Below, piece after piece: positions 18,185 to 27,914 of a stretch of 64,000 nt of DNA. The position numbers were made by a program, and so were the translations under genes. Source of the DNA: an uncultured Sphingomonadaceae bacterium (GTDB taxonomy: Bacteria; Pseudomonadota; Alphaproteobacteria; Sphingomonadales; Sphingomonadaceae); contig CANLSQ010000002.1 in NCBI GenBank assembly GCA_947493955.1, positions 372,001 to 436,000 of the forward strand, in the 5' to 3' direction. Position 1 is the first letter of the stretch; each line of letters opens with the position of its first letter. Under the pieces are notes generated by a model. It made no database searches. It was given only the letters and a program-made list of their open reading frames with translations, and was not told the origin of the DNA.

Positions 18185-19176
18185 CCAAAGCCCAAGCAAG
18201 AATCGGTGTAATCGGGGCCGGCGCATGGGGCACTGCGCTCGCGCAGGTGCTATCGGAAGGGCAGGATGAGCTGTTGCTTTGGGCGCGCGAGCCCGAAGTA
18301 ATCGCACAGATCAACGAAAGCCACGAGAATCAGACCTTCCTGGCCGGCTATCCGCTGCGGCAGAATATTCGCGCCACAAAAAATATGGGCGAACTTGCGT
18401 CTTGTGAGGCCTTGCTGATCGTTACACCTGCTCAGCACTTACGGGCCAGTCTAATGGATCTTCCCGATAGCAAAGCCGCCCTGGTCCTGTGCAGCAAAGG
18501 TATTGAAGAAGCGACCCGGCAATTGATGAGCGAGGTTGTTCAGGATATACGCCCCGATAATCCGCTGGCGGTTCTATCCGGACCAACATTTGCCCATGAA
18601 GTCGCCCAGGGACTGCCAACCGCCTTGACGCTGGCCTGCGACAGTGAAGCGCTGTGGGACAGGCTCAATCCGCTGATCTCCAAACCTTCTTTCCGTCCCT
18701 ATTATTCGGACGATATAGCTGGTGCGGAAATTGGCGGGGCGGTGAAAAACGTCCTCGCTATTGGTTGCGGCGTAGTCGAGGGCGCCGGCCTCGGTCAAAA
18801 CGCGCGTGCCTCGATTATTAGTCGCGGCTTTGCCGAAATGCTTCGCTATGGCGCAGCGCGCGGGGCACGTGCAGAAACCCTGTCTGGCCTTTGTGGCCTG
18901 GGCGATCTCGTCCTGACTTGCTCATCCGATAGTTCGCGCAATTTCTCGCTGGGCAAAGGATTGGGCAGGGGGCAGTCTGCAAAGGCGCTTTTATCAGACC
19001 GCGCAACCGTTGCAGAAGGCGCCTTTACCGCGGCGGTGTTGCAACGTGATGCAAAAGCGCGAGATATTGATATGCCGATTGTCGACGCGGTTTGTGCCTT
19101 GCTTGCTGGCGAAACCGATTCAAAATCCATCGTTGCTCAACTGATGCGCCGTCCTCTGGTCTCAGAGCAGCGCTAG
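18181..19176 (+). CDS. gpsA: Glycerol-3-phosphate dehydrogenase [NAD(P)+]
   Basis: A 331-residue enzyme that reduces dihydroxyacetone phosphate to sn-glycerol 3-phosphate for phospholipid synthesis. The Rossmann motif GVIGAGAWGTALAQV is at the N-terminus, followed by LCSKGIE, LSGPTFAHEVAQGLPTA and GGAVKNVLAIGCGVVEG, then the GLCGLGDLVLTCSS signature. The ATG at 18181 overlaps the tsaD stop; the open frame is longer but unsupported. The tsaD-gpsA pairing is common in alphaproteobacteria. Confidence 0.96.
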   Translation: MTKAQARIGVIGAGAWGTALAQVLSEGQDELLLWAREPEVIAQINESHENQTFLAGYPLRQNIRATKNMGELASCEALLIVTPAQHLRASLMDLPDSKAALVLCSKGIEEATRQLMSEVVQDIRPDNPLAVLSGPTFAHEVAQGLPTALTLACDSEALWDRLNPLISKPSFRPYYSDDIAGAEIGGAVKNVLAIGCGVVEGAGLGQNARASIISRGFAEMLRYGAARGARAETLSGLCGLGDLVLTCSSDSSRNFSLGKGLGRGQSAKALLSDRATVAEGAFTAAVLQRDAKARDIDMPIVDAVCALLAGETDSKSIVAQLMRRPLVSEQR

Positions 19177-19272
19177 TACAAAAGATGACAAGCCCGGTTG
19201 AGTGGGGTAAAGCCCGTCTTTGCATTTTAACCCGCATTTTTTGAATAGCTTTACCAGCCGGAGATTTGTTTT

Positions 19273-20838
19273 TTGACCAGCCCGGAATCATCAGGCGCAT
19301 CTTCCGGCACGTCATCAGAGCCGATGACGGGCAAGGAATCAGCCGCCGATGGCGCACCTTCCGCAGCGTTAGGCGAGCAAGATGGTAAAGAAGATATCGC
19401 GGCGCTAGCCAAAGGTGGTCGGACCAATGTTTTCGGGTTCTTACTGCGGTTAGCGGCCCGGTTGCCCTTCTTGTTCATCGCCGGACGGATTTACGGGGCG
19501 GAAGCCTTGGGCCGCTTTGCTTACGCCATATTGATCGTGGAATTTGCAGCGCAGCTGGCGACCCTCGGTTTGAAGCGCGGGTTGGCCGAGCAACTTAGCC
19601 GCACGAAACGACCGCATGTTCATGTTGTTTGGGATGGACTGCTGGTTAGTCTATTCGCATCGATGTTGGCGGCGGTGTTGCTAATCCTGGTGCCTCAAAT
19701 CATGTTTCCGAACAGTGAAATTAACGGCCTCGACCGATTTTTACCGCTCGTGATCTTCACCATTGCAGGCGCAGATATTGCGCTTGCCGCCTTGGCCTAT
19801 CGCTATGACATCGCTTCGACTGTCCGTGCCCGGTCCATCGTAGAGCCGTGGACGATCAGCATCGCCGCCTTTCTGTTCTCCTACTACTCGCTGCGCGACG
19901 GTTTGATCCTCTCCTATGTTGTATCGATGATTGCGGCCTTGCTCGCATCGCTCTGGCCCTTGTTCAAAAGCTACGGCCTGCCATGGGGTTGGCGGCCCAA
20001 ACCGATCGCTATCGCCAAGCTGGCACGACGCAATATGCCGCTTGCTGCCGCCGATGCCGCCGAATGGGGATCGCGGCGTCTGGACCTTGCCATTCTCGGC
20101 CTTTTTGCCTCTCCTGCCATTGTCGGCATCTACTATATCGCGCAACAGGTCGCGAGCCTGCCACAGAAGCTTAAAACCAGTTTTGACCCGATATTGGGAC
20201 CCGTCATTACCCGCAATCTGGAGGCGGGCAATATGAAGGCTATCGCCAATCAGGTCAGTCAGGTCGGGTTCTGGATCATCGCCGCGCAAGCCGGAATCGC
20301 GCTGGCCCTTGCCATTCCCGGCGAAGCAGTGATGGGCTTGGTTGGCCCTAATTTTGTTGGCGGTACTGGCGCGCTGGCCTTCCTGTTGGCCGCAGAAGCT
20401 GTGGCTGCAACCGCTGTGGTTAGCGAAGCCGCGCTCGTCTATATCGCACGTCACCGCAACCTGCTCATCTCGCTATCAATGCTGCTATTGCAGGCCGCGC
20501 TAAGCGTCGCCTTCATTCAGATCTGCATGCGGCTGGGCTGGCCACCACTGTTTCAAGCGGCCTCGGTCGCTGCGGCGCTAATGGTTGCGCTGGCCTATGC
20601 TTCGGTGGTTAAAGCGATCTTCCTGTCAAAGCTGCTCAAGGCGCCGGTCAATGGGTGGCGCTGGTCGCTGATCATTGCCGTTATGGCTGCTACCGCTGTG
20701 GGCTATCTCGCCACTTATCTGCCGGAATGGGCAGAGTTGATCATCGGCATCCCGATGATTTTGGGAAGTTACGCGTGGGTTATCTGGAAATGGGGTTTTG
20801 GGCCGGAAGACCGCAAACTGTTCAAAATGAAAAGTTAA
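19273..20838 (+). CDS. Polysaccharide/oligosaccharide flippase (MATE/MurJ-like, Wzx type)
   Basis: A 521-residue multi-spanning protein with about 12-14 predicted helices after a hydrophilic, Ser/Gly/Ala-rich N-terminal tail of about 55 residues. The segment GRTNVFGFLLRLAARLPFLF followed by RIYGAEALGRFAYA is typical of O-antigen or teichuronic-acid exporter-type flippases, which move lipid-linked glycans across the inner membrane. No ATG opens the frame: TTG at 19273 has GGAG nine bases upstream and is preferred; ATG at 19324 would remove the first 17 residues. No glycosyltransferase gene is adjacent. Confidence 0.75.
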   Translation: MTSPESSGASSGTSSEPMTGKESAADGAPSAALGEQDGKEDIAALAKGGRTNVFGFLLRLAARLPFLFIAGRIYGAEALGRFAYAILIVEFAAQLATLGLKRGLAEQLSRTKRPHVHVVWDGLLVSLFASMLAAVLLILVPQIMFPNSEINGLDRFLPLVIFTIAGADIALAALAYRYDIASTVRARSIVEPWTISIAAFLFSYYSLRDGLILSYVVSMIAALLASLWPLFKSYGLPWGWRPKPIAIAKLARRNMPLAAADAAEWGSRRLDLAILGLFASPAIVGIYYIAQQVASLPQKLKTSFDPILGPVITRNLEAGNMKAIANQVSQVGFWIIAAQAGIALALAIPGEAVMGLVGPNFVGGTGALAFLLAAEAVAATAVVSEAALVYIARHRNLLISLSMLLLQAALSVAFIQICMRLGWPPLFQAASVAAALMVALAYASVVKAIFLSKLLKAPVNGWRWSLIIAVMAATAVGYLATYLPEWAELIIGIPMILGSYAWVIWKWGFGPEDRKLFKMKS

Positions 20839-20859
20839 TCGGTCGATAGTCCGGCCGAT

Positions 20860-21858
20860 TTAACCCAGGCGCTGTTTCACCAATTCCCGCAAATCCGCCT
20901 CGGGCCGCGCACCATAGTGGGAAATCACCTCTGCTGCGGCAATCGCACCGATGGTCAGGCAATCTTCCATCGAGCGCTCCTCAATATAGCCGCTGAGGAA
21001 ACCGGCGGCGAACAAATCGCCAGCCCCTGTCGTATCGACAATCTTTTCAACTGGTTCGGCTCCCACTGCAAAGGTCTCTGCATTCTGAACTGCGATTGCG
21101 CCCTTTTCGCTGCGCGTCACAACCAAAGTTTCAACCTGGGCAGCGGTTTGTGCCACAGCAGCATCAAAGTCCTCGGTTTCGCATAGTGATTTGATTTCTG
21201 CCTCATTGGCGAAAAGAATATCGATCATGCCGTCTTTGATCAGACGCGTGAAATCATCCCGATGCCGTTCGATGCAAAATCCATCCGAAAGCGTGAATGC
21301 TACCTTGCGATCATTTTTGCGGGCGAGATCAATGGCCAGAGCCATTGCCGCTTTAGGCTCATCGGCATCCCACAAATAGCCCTCAAGATAGAGAATTGCA
21401 CCGCTGGCAATCAGATCGGCATCGACAGAGGCAGGGGGCAAAAATTGGGAAGCGCCCAAAAAAGTGTTCATGGTGCGCTGCGCGTCGGGCGTCACCAGGA
21501 TCAGACAGCGTGCTGTCGGCGGTTCCTTGCCGAGCGGCGGTACATCGAAATCAATGCCGGTGGCGCGGATATCATGCGTGAAGACTTCACCGAGCTGATC
21601 ATCTGCAACCTGCGCAATCAAGGCACATTGCCGACCAAGCGTTGATGCGCCGGCCAGTGTATTCGAACCGGAACCGCCACTGATTTCGCGCGCCACGCCC
21701 ATGTCGCGATAGAGTTGTGTCGCCCGCTCCGCATCAATCAGCGTCATGGAGCCCTTGTTGAGCTGCTCCTCTTCCAGAAACGCATCGTCTGCCTGCGCAA
21801 TCACATCAACAATGGCATTGCCGACGGCAACAATATCGTAACGGGCTTCGGTGGTCAT
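20860..21858 (-). CDS. PfkB-family carbohydrate kinase, adenosine kinase-like
   Basis: A 332-residue ribokinase-fold enzyme. Seen: the N-terminal VAVGNAIVDVIAQ, SGGSGSNTLAGASTLG (substrate glycines), and the C-terminal signature DTTGAGDLFAAGFLSGY with the catalytic Asp. The arrangement matches alphaproteobacterial adenosine kinase-like proteins that phosphorylate a nucleoside or sugar. The second ATG (21858) is chosen because AAGGAC ends seven bases before it, while the first ATG is only one base from that site. Confidence 0.85.
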   Translation of the reverse strand: MTTEARYDIVAVGNAIVDVIAQADDAFLEEEQLNKGSMTLIDAERATQLYRDMGVAREISGGSGSNTLAGASTLGRQCALIAQVADDQLGEVFTHDIRATGIDFDVPPLGKEPPTARCLILVTPDAQRTMNTFLGASQFLPPASVDADLIASGAILYLEGYLWDADEPKAAMALAIDLARKNDRKVAFTLSDGFCIERHRDDFTRLIKDGMIDILFANEAEIKSLCETEDFDAAVAQTAAQVETLVVTRSEKGAIAVQNAETFAVGAEPVEKIVDTTGAGDLFAAGFLSGYIEERSMEDCLTIGAIAAAEVISHYGARPEADLRELVKQRLG

Positions 21859-21965
21859 AAACATGTCCTTATATGGCGAGCAGATAAGCGCTGTCCGTTA
21901 AGGGCAAGCCGCTACAGGTTCAAGCAGAATTGACCCGAAGAGTAATTTCATGACATGGGTTTGGG

Positions 21966-22664
21966 ATGATTGACGCCTTTCTTCTCTCCATCGGCCAGCT
22001 ATCGGACCGAAGGATATTGTCGCTGCTCTTGAAGGTGTTCATCATCTCCTTGCTGCTCCTGGCTGTTTTCGGTGTGGGAGCCTATTTTCTGCTCGCATGG
22101 ATACTGTCGCTCACCGCACTGAATGATGGCGGATGGTGGGCGGCGGCGGCAGCGGCGATTATCACGGCGCTCACCGCCATATTTCTTTTTCGCGTCATTG
22201 CGATCTTTGTGCTCAACATTTTTTCCGATGATATCGTCGATGCTGTTGAGGCGCAGCACTATCCATCCCGAGCAGAACTGGCTAAACCGCCAGGCTATAT
22301 GCTTGGCTTGAAAATGGGGCTGGCATCAGTTGGCCGGGCCATCGGTTATAATCTCTTGGCATCACCCATTTATGTCATGTTGCTGATTACCGGCATTGGC
22401 GCACCGATTGCCTTTTTTGCGGTCAATGCGATCCTGATCGGACGGGATTTACAGGATATGGTTGCCGCCCGCCATATCGGCGATGTTGCGCGGATGGATG
22501 AGGCGTGGCGGATCAACAAGGTAACCCGCTTTGGGCTCGGCCTGACCACTGCGCTGTTGCTTGCGGTCCCGTTTGTCAATTTTCTTGCGCCGGTTTTGGG
22601 AGCCGCTATGGCTACGCATCTGGTTCACAAGAAACGTGAAACTGCTCTGGAAGAAAGCAACTGA
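21966..22664 (+). CDS. EI24/CysZ-like membrane protein
   Basis: A 232-residue inner-membrane protein with four to six hydrophobic segments (about residues 18-45, 55-80, 120-150, 185-212), size and layout of the EI24 domain family that includes the sulfate transporter CysZ. No cysteine biosynthesis gene is nearby, so a role in sulfate uptake is not supported by context. A lipoprotein gene starts one base after its stop, suggesting one transcript. Confidence 0.7.
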   Translation: MIDAFLLSIGQLSDRRILSLLLKVFIISLLLLAVFGVGAYFLLAWILSLTALNDGGWWAAAAAAIITALTAIFLFRVIAIFVLNIFSDDIVDAVEAQHYPSRAELAKPPGYMLGLKMGLASVGRAIGYNLLASPIYVMLLITGIGAPIAFFAVNAILIGRDLQDMVAARHIGDVARMDEAWRINKVTRFGLGLTTALLLAVPFVNFLAPVLGAAMATHLVHKKRETALEESN

Positions 22665-22665
22665 C

Positions 22666-23034
22666 ATGATTCGCAAGCTCATCATTCTGTCCGCCATTCC
22701 GGCTCTGTCCGCTTGTGTTTCCGGCAGTGCGGTGACGACACCGACAAGCTTGCCCACCGCAGCGGAATCTCCGCTTAGCAATGTTCAGGGGCTGGAACTG
22801 GTCATGGGTAAAACCGCCAATCAGCTGAAACGGCTATTCGGTAATCCCCAGGCAGATGTGGCAGAGCCGCCCGCAAGGAAACTACAATTTTCCAGCGGCG
22901 CCTGTGTGCTGGATGCTTATCTCTACCCGGAAAAAACTGGTGGTGAGGGCAGGGTTACCCACATTGACACCAGACGCAGCGACGGAGCGGAAGTGGACCG
23001 CGTGTCATGCGTCAACGCGCTGCGGGTGCGTTAG
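22666..23034 (+). CDS. Small lipoprotein, unknown function
   Basis: A 122-residue protein with a lipoprotein signal peptide; the lipobox LSAC places the acylated Cys near residue 17. The mature part (LVMGKTANQLKRLFGNPQ, then an SSGACVLDAYLY strand) is reminiscent of the small BamE/SmpA-like fold, with two cysteines that could form a disulfide, but this is only a resemblance. Its last 23 bases overlap the end of queG on the opposite strand. Confidence 0.65.
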   Translation: MIRKLIILSAIPALSACVSGSAVTTPTSLPTAAESPLSNVQGLELVMGKTANQLKRLFGNPQADVAEPPARKLQFSSGACVLDAYLYPEKTGGEGRVTHIDTRRSDGAEVDRVSCVNALRVR

Positions 23035-24160
23035 GCTGACCTGATTCCCATTCCAAAAGAACATCAGTATCTTGCTCCTTTGACATCCGTTCTTCTTTCT
23101 CACGATCGAATTGAGTGGAATCAAGCTGCGACAATGCCCAGATCGCCGATCCCCGCACGACGCGATCCTCATCATCCAGCAAAGCCGTAACCGACGGAAC
23201 CAAGGATACATCTCCACTATTCCCCGCCGCGATCAGGCTGTTGCGAACCATGCGGTTACGGCCAGACCGCTTGATCGGTGATCCAGAAAATATCTGCCGA
23301 AAACCTGCATCATCCATGGCAAGCAAATCGGCAAGGGCGGGCGCTGCCAATTCGGCGCGAGGTAGAAACGCCTTGTTCGCCGCAGCGGATTCGGCAAATT
23401 TATTCCATGGGCAGACCGCCAGACAATCGTCACAACCGTAAATATGATTACCTATAGCCTTGCGATATTGGAGCGGAATAGGGCCTTTGGACTCGATCGT
23501 CAGATAGGAAATGCAAGCCTTGGCATCCAGCCGGTAAGGCTCCGGAAAGGCATTGGTCGGGCAGATATCCTGACACGCAGAACAACTGCCGCAGCGATCC
23601 TGCCCCCCGGTCGAGGCTTCTAATTTCAGGGTCGTATAAATCGCGCCGAGAAACAACCAGCTGCCATGGCCCTGGCTGACCAGATTGGTATGCTTGCCCT
23701 GCCATCCCAGACCGGCTGCTTCGGCGAGCGGTTTTTCCATCACGGGCGCTGTATCTACGAAAACCTTCACCTCACAATCTACTTGATCGACCAACCAACG
23801 CGCGGTGCGTTTCAGTGCCTTTTTGACCACATCATGGTAATCCTTGCCCTGCGCATAAACCGATATGCGGCCGCGATCCGGTATTTTTTCAAGGGCAAAC
23901 GGATCGCGCGCTGGGGCATAGCTCATCCCCAGCATGATCACCGAGCGCGCCTCCGGCCAGAGATTTTCCGGGCTCGCTCGCTCGTCAGCCCGGCTCTCCA
24001 TCCAGATCATGTCGCCATGCTGGCCGCCCGAGAGCCAGTCCCGCAAACGCTTGGCTGTGACTGGCGCCAAAGCGGCGGGCGCAATACCAAAGGCGGCGAA
24101 GCCCTCTTCTCGCGCCATTTTTTCCAGGCTTTGGGTTATTCTTAACTTGTCATCAGGCAT
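23012..24160 (-). CDS. queG: Epoxyqueuosine reductase
   Basis: A 382-residue enzyme that performs the last step of queuosine synthesis on tRNA, using cobalamin and two [4Fe-4S] clusters. Cluster ligands are seen in CGSCSACQDICPTNA and CDDCLAVCPWNKFA, in the middle of the protein. The C-terminal part contains a HEAT-like repeat (LLDDEDRVVRGSAIWALSQL) that binds tRNA. The cytoplasmic protein is divergent from the ABC transporter genes and convergent with the lipoprotein gene. Confidence 0.95.
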   Translation of the reverse strand: MPDDKLRITQSLEKMAREEGFAAFGIAPAALAPVTAKRLRDWLSGGQHGDMIWMESRADERASPENLWPEARSVIMLGMSYAPARDPFALEKIPDRGRISVYAQGKDYHDVVKKALKRTARWLVDQVDCEVKVFVDTAPVMEKPLAEAAGLGWQGKHTNLVSQGHGSWLFLGAIYTTLKLEASTGGQDRCGSCSACQDICPTNAFPEPYRLDAKACISYLTIESKGPIPLQYRKAIGNHIYGCDDCLAVCPWNKFAESAAANKAFLPRAELAAPALADLLAMDDAGFRQIFSGSPIKRSGRNRMVRNSLIAAGNSGDVSLVPSVTALLDDEDRVVRGSAIWALSQLDSTQFDREKEERMSKEQDTDVLLEWESGQPNAPAAR

Positions 24161-24204
24161 AGCAATTCACTATCACCGACCGCGCCCCATTAGGAAAGCC
24201 GTAA

Positions 24205-25173
24205 ATGACTTCCCACGCACAAGTAAATACCCCCAATAATGCCATAGAAGCTCACCATATCGTCAAAAGATTCGATGGCGAAACGGCGGTCGATGGTATC
24301 GACCTGACCATCAAGAAAGGGAGCATTTTCGGCATATTGGGGCCCAACGGCGCAGGCAAGACCACGACATTACGCATGCTGCTTGGCATTATTGACCCCG
24401 ATGAAGGCGAACGGTTTTTGCTCGGTTCTCCCGATCCGATTAGCAAAGCCCATCAGGTCGGCTATCTCCCGGAAGAACGCGGCCTGTATCAATCCATGAA
24501 GGCCTATGACGCCATTGCTTTCATGGGCGCATTGCGCGGCTTGCCGCTCGCCGAAGGGCGTAAGCGCGGTCGGCAGATGATGGAGGAGCATGGTCTCGGC
24601 GATGCAGCCAACAAGCAGATCCGCCAACTGTCCAAAGGCATGGCTCAAACGGTTCAATTGCTCGGAACGATTGTTCACGAACCGGACTTGATCATTCTCG
24701 ACGAGCCTTTTTCCGGTCTTGATGCGCTCAACCAGGGTAAGCTGGAACGCCTGATCCGCGGACAGGCAGACAAAGGCGTAACAGTCATTTTCTCCACGCA
24801 CGTTATCGCCCATGCCGAACGTTTATGCGAAGAAATCGCTATTGTCGCGAACGGCAAAATTCCCTTTACCGGCAAGGTATCAACGGCCCGCGACAGGCTG
24901 CGCCCACAAGTACATCTGGAAACCCGCAATCTTGAAGGGCCTTGGCGCACCGCCATTCCTGACGATTGCGAACCACTGGGCCACAACTGGCATTTCACTC
25001 TGCCTGAAAGCGGGGTCGAGCCCCTGCTTCGCGCACTGATAGAGGGTGATGCCGGCATTCAGTCGCTGTCCATTGAACGGCCGGGCCTGCATGACGCGTT
25101 TGTCCATATCGCGGGGGAAGCGGTCGCCAAGAAGATGGAAGAGGATAACGCTCTGGAAGGAGAATCAGCATGA
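24205..25173 (+). CDS. ABC transporter ATP-binding protein (NatA-like)
   Basis: A 322-residue ATPase. Walker A GPNGAGKTTTL is near residues 51-61, the signature segment reads QLSKGMAQTVQL (a variant of LSGGQ, as in NatA/DRA-type exporters), and Walker B is LIILDEPFSGLD. An extra C-terminal domain of about 100 residues is typical of this group. Its stop overlaps the start of the permease gene. The pair probably exports sodium or a small toxic compound; the substrate cannot be read from the sequence. Confidence 0.85.
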   Translation: MTSHAQVNTPNNAIEAHHIVKRFDGETAVDGIDLTIKKGSIFGILGPNGAGKTTTLRMLLGIIDPDEGERFLLGSPDPISKAHQVGYLPEERGLYQSMKAYDAIAFMGALRGLPLAEGRKRGRQMMEEHGLGDAANKQIRQLSKGMAQTVQLLGTIVHEPDLIILDEPFSGLDALNQGKLERLIRGQADKGVTVIFSTHVIAHAERLCEEIAIVANGKIPFTGKVSTARDRLRPQVHLETRNLEGPWRTAIPDDCEPLGHNWHFTLPESGVEPLLRALIEGDAGIQSLSIERPGLHDAFVHIAGEAVAKKMEEDNALEGESA

Positions 25174-26369
25174 TAGAAACCGTCCGTGCCTCTTTTGTCA
25201 TTGCTCGCCGGGACTTTGCCGCGATTATCTTTTCCAAGTCCTTTTTCTTCTTTCTATTGGGGCCACTTTTCCCGCTGATCATCGGGATAGCAGCCGGGGG
25301 ACTGGGCCAGCAGGTCCGACAGGATATCGATAGACCTGTTATCGGCGTAGCTCTTGAAGAAACCGAGGCTGCGAAACTGGCTGATGCGCGCTCGGCGCTG
25401 GCAAAAAGTCTGGGCAATGGAGCAATACCGGAATTGCTGGTACTGGAAGGTGCTGACCCGTCGGATCCCGACATAAGGGCGAAACTTGACACCGCGTCCA
25501 AACCTCTCACTGCGATTATTTCAGGATCGTTGGAGGCTCCGCTGCTCACCGGGTCAGAGGGCGACGTCAAACGGTGGAGCGGCAAAGTCGCGCTTCTTTC
25601 AGAAACCGCCCTCTCAGGATCCAATCCCATTGAGGTTAAAACTGATTTTGTCGCCGCAACCGGAAGCTCCAAAAAGCGGACACAGATCGCCACGGCACAG
25701 GGCGGGCAGATTATCCTTATCCTGCTCACCATGATCTTGGCCGGCATGGTTCTGTCCAATCTGGTGGAAGAAAAGACCAACAAGATTATCGAGATTCTTG
25801 CTGCCGCCATTCCTATGGATGCGATCTTCCTCGGCAAGCTGTTTGCGATGCTGGGCATGGCATTGGTCGGCATTACGGTCTGGTCAACACTGGGCTTTAT
25901 CGGCGCTTCGGTTATTTTGTCCGGCATGCCCAGTCTGCCAGCCCCGGCAGTGGGCTGGCCGTTATTCTGCGTCCTGATGGTCCTCTATTTTTCCATGGCT
26001 TATCTGCTTCTGGGTTCTTTATTTTTGGGCATCGGCGCGATGGCAACCACTGTTCGGGAAGTGCAGACACTGTCCATGCCTGTCACTATGGGGCAGCTAT
26101 TAGTGTTCTTTCTGGCCGCCTTTACAGTGACCAAATTGGGCGAGCCGGTCGAATGGTTCGCGGTCGTTTTTCCGTTCAGTTCTCCTTTCGCAATGATCGC
26201 GCGGGCGGCGCAGATGGACAATGTTTGGCAGCATGGCGTGGCGTTAATCTGGCAGGCTATGTTCACGCTGATCATCATCCGCTTCAGCGTGATGTTGTTC
26301 CGCCGCAATGTGATGAAGTCAGGTAACAGCGGACGGAAGAAAAACCTTTTGGCACGGATTCGCGGCTAA
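25170..26369 (+). CDS. ABC-2 type permease (NatB-like)
   Basis: A 399-residue permease: one helix near residues 20-42, a large extracytoplasmic domain (about 45-170), then a cluster of five or six helices (180-385). This is the ABC-2/NatB layout. Conserved NLVEEKTNKIIEIL after the second helix is the family hallmark. It is translationally coupled to the ATPase by a four-base overlap. Two such half-transporters would pair with two ATPases. Confidence 0.85.
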   Translation: MIETVRASFVIARRDFAAIIFSKSFFFFLLGPLFPLIIGIAAGGLGQQVRQDIDRPVIGVALEETEAAKLADARSALAKSLGNGAIPELLVLEGADPSDPDIRAKLDTASKPLTAIISGSLEAPLLTGSEGDVKRWSGKVALLSETALSGSNPIEVKTDFVAATGSSKKRTQIATAQGGQIILILLTMILAGMVLSNLVEEKTNKIIEILAAAIPMDAIFLGKLFAMLGMALVGITVWSTLGFIGASVILSGMPSLPAPAVGWPLFCVLMVLYFSMAYLLLGSLFLGIGAMATTVREVQTLSMPVTMGQLLVFFLAAFTVTKLGEPVEWFAVVFPFSSPFAMIARAAQMDNVWQHGVALIWQAMFTLIIIRFSVMLFRRNVMKSGNSGRKKNLLARIRG

Positions 26370-26418
26370 GTTGCGAACGGAAATACTCCTGTGATTCCCG
26401 CCATTTGGCGAAAGTCCG

Positions 26419-26434
26419 TTGACATTGCTGTCAA
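26419..26434. promoter_or_regulatory. Palindrome upstream of the P450 gene
   Basis: TTGACA-TTGC-TGTCAA is a perfect 6+6 palindrome 67 bases before the P450 start. Its left half reads as a -35 box, and a weak -10 candidate (around 26442) lies at usual spacing, so a protein bound here would block the promoter. No regulator gene is adjacent. The operator function is inference. Confidence 0.4.
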
Positions 26435-26501
26435 TAAAGGCAGACTAAACGGGTTTTGAAACGCAACCGATTGCCCAAAACGGTAACGGCAGGAGAGAAT
26501 C

Positions 26502-27815
26502 ATGGCCACCAGTCCCGTCCTAGACGCATCAACCCTTACCACTTCCCCCACCGCTTCGGAGGCTTTGGAAGCTTGGTATAAAGATAATCCGCCAGTTGCG
26601 GATCCAAATGCCAATCCCCGTGATGTCAGTAAAGCGGATCTCTACAGCAAGGATTTATGGCGGGCGCCTTTTGCCGAGATGCGCGCCAATGCGCCGATTA
26701 ACAAGGTCGAAGATTCGGATTATGGCCCTTATTGGAATATCTGTGATCATAAGACGATCCAGCATGTCGAGGCGCTGCCTGAACTCTATTCTTCCGATGT
26801 GAATAATGGCGGCATAACCATTGCCGAAGAACGCGAAGATTCCGATTTTCAATTGCCGATGTTCATCGCCATGGACCGTCCCAAACATACTGGACAACGC
26901 CGCACCGTAGCCCCGGCCTTCACGCCGACGGAAATGAAGCGGATGGAAGATGAGATCCGTCATCGCACAGCCGAAGTGCTCGACAGCTTGCCATGGGACA
27001 AAGAATTTGACTGGGTCGACAAGGTATCTATCGAGCTGACCACTGGCATGCTGGCGATTCTTTTCGGATTCCCTTGGGAAGACCGCCGGCTGCTGACCTA
27101 TTGGTCGGACTGGGCCGGCGATGTGGAATTGTCACTCGCGCCGGAGCTTGACGAACAGCGGCAGAAAATTCTCTATGAAATGGGTGCTTATTTTCAAAAT
27201 CTCTGGAACGAACGGGTCAATGCTGAGCCGACACCCGATTTAATTTCCATGATGATCCATAGCGAAGCCATGAAAGACATGGATCAGATGGAATTTATGG
27301 GCAATCTCGTGCTGCTGATCGTAGGTGGCAATGACACGACCCGTAACACCATGTCCGGCCTGGCTTATGGTCTCGACCAGTTTCCTGATCAGCGGCAAAA
27401 ATTGCAGCAGAACCCAGACCTTATTCCCAATGCGGTGCAGGAAATCATCCGTTGGCAGACACCGCTGGCGCACATGCGGCGGACGGCGACCGAGGATGCA
27501 GATCTGTTCGGACATGATATCAAGAAGGGCGATAAGCTCATCATGTGGTATATTTCGGCCAATCGAGACGAGAGTGTATTTCCCGACGCCGATAAGCTGA
27601 TCGTGGATCGCGAAAATGCGCGTCGCCATCTCGCCTTTGGCTATGGCATCCATCGCTGTGTCGGAGCGCGCCTCGCCGAGCTTCAGATTCGTATCTTGCT
27701 CGAAGAAATGGCCAACCGGCGGATGCAGGTCAATCTGACCGGAGAGATGAAGCGGGTCCACGCCTGTTTCGTTCATGGCTTCCGCAAAATGCAGGTAAAG
27801 CTTTCCAAATATTAG
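26502..27815 (+). CDS. Cytochrome P450, CYP153-type alkane/fatty-acid terminal hydroxylase
   Basis: A 437-residue soluble class I P450. The oxygen-activation segment of helix I is VGGNDTTRNTMSG (Asp278, Thr279), the ExxR motif lies in VQEIIRW, and the haem loop is HLAFGYGIHRCVGARLAE with Cys386. LTTGMLAILFGFPWEDRRLL and the GNDTTRN segment match CYP153A enzymes, which hydroxylate the terminal carbon of medium-chain alkanes, alcohols or fatty acids. These usually need a ferredoxin and a ferredoxin reductase; neither is next door, although a 2Fe-2S ferredoxin is at 47.7 kb. A GGAG ribosome site precedes the ATG. Confidence 0.85.
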   Translation: MATSPVLDASTLTTSPTASEALEAWYKDNPPVADPNANPRDVSKADLYSKDLWRAPFAEMRANAPINKVEDSDYGPYWNICDHKTIQHVEALPELYSSDVNNGGITIAEEREDSDFQLPMFIAMDRPKHTGQRRTVAPAFTPTEMKRMEDEIRHRTAEVLDSLPWDKEFDWVDKVSIELTTGMLAILFGFPWEDRRLLTYWSDWAGDVELSLAPELDEQRQKILYEMGAYFQNLWNERVNAEPTPDLISMMIHSEAMKDMDQMEFMGNLVLLIVGGNDTTRNTMSGLAYGLDQFPDQRQKLQQNPDLIPNAVQEIIRWQTPLAHMRRTATEDADLFGHDIKKGDKLIMWYISANRDESVFPDADKLIVDRENARRHLAFGYGIHRCVGARLAELQIRILLEEMANRRMQVNLTGEMKRVHACFVHGFRKMQVKLSKY

Positions 27816-27914
27816 GTTCGGACTGGCACCCGATAAGCCCTTGTTCAGCCAACAAATTGTAACCATCTTTGCCTGACGACCGAATATCAGTCGAACAGCA
27901 GAGAAAGATGGAAC

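Noticed and set aside
20837-20860. AATCGG/CCGATT hairpin between the flippase and kinase genes
   Set aside because: The stem is only six pairs with a 12-base loop and no T-run, so it is too weak to call a terminator.
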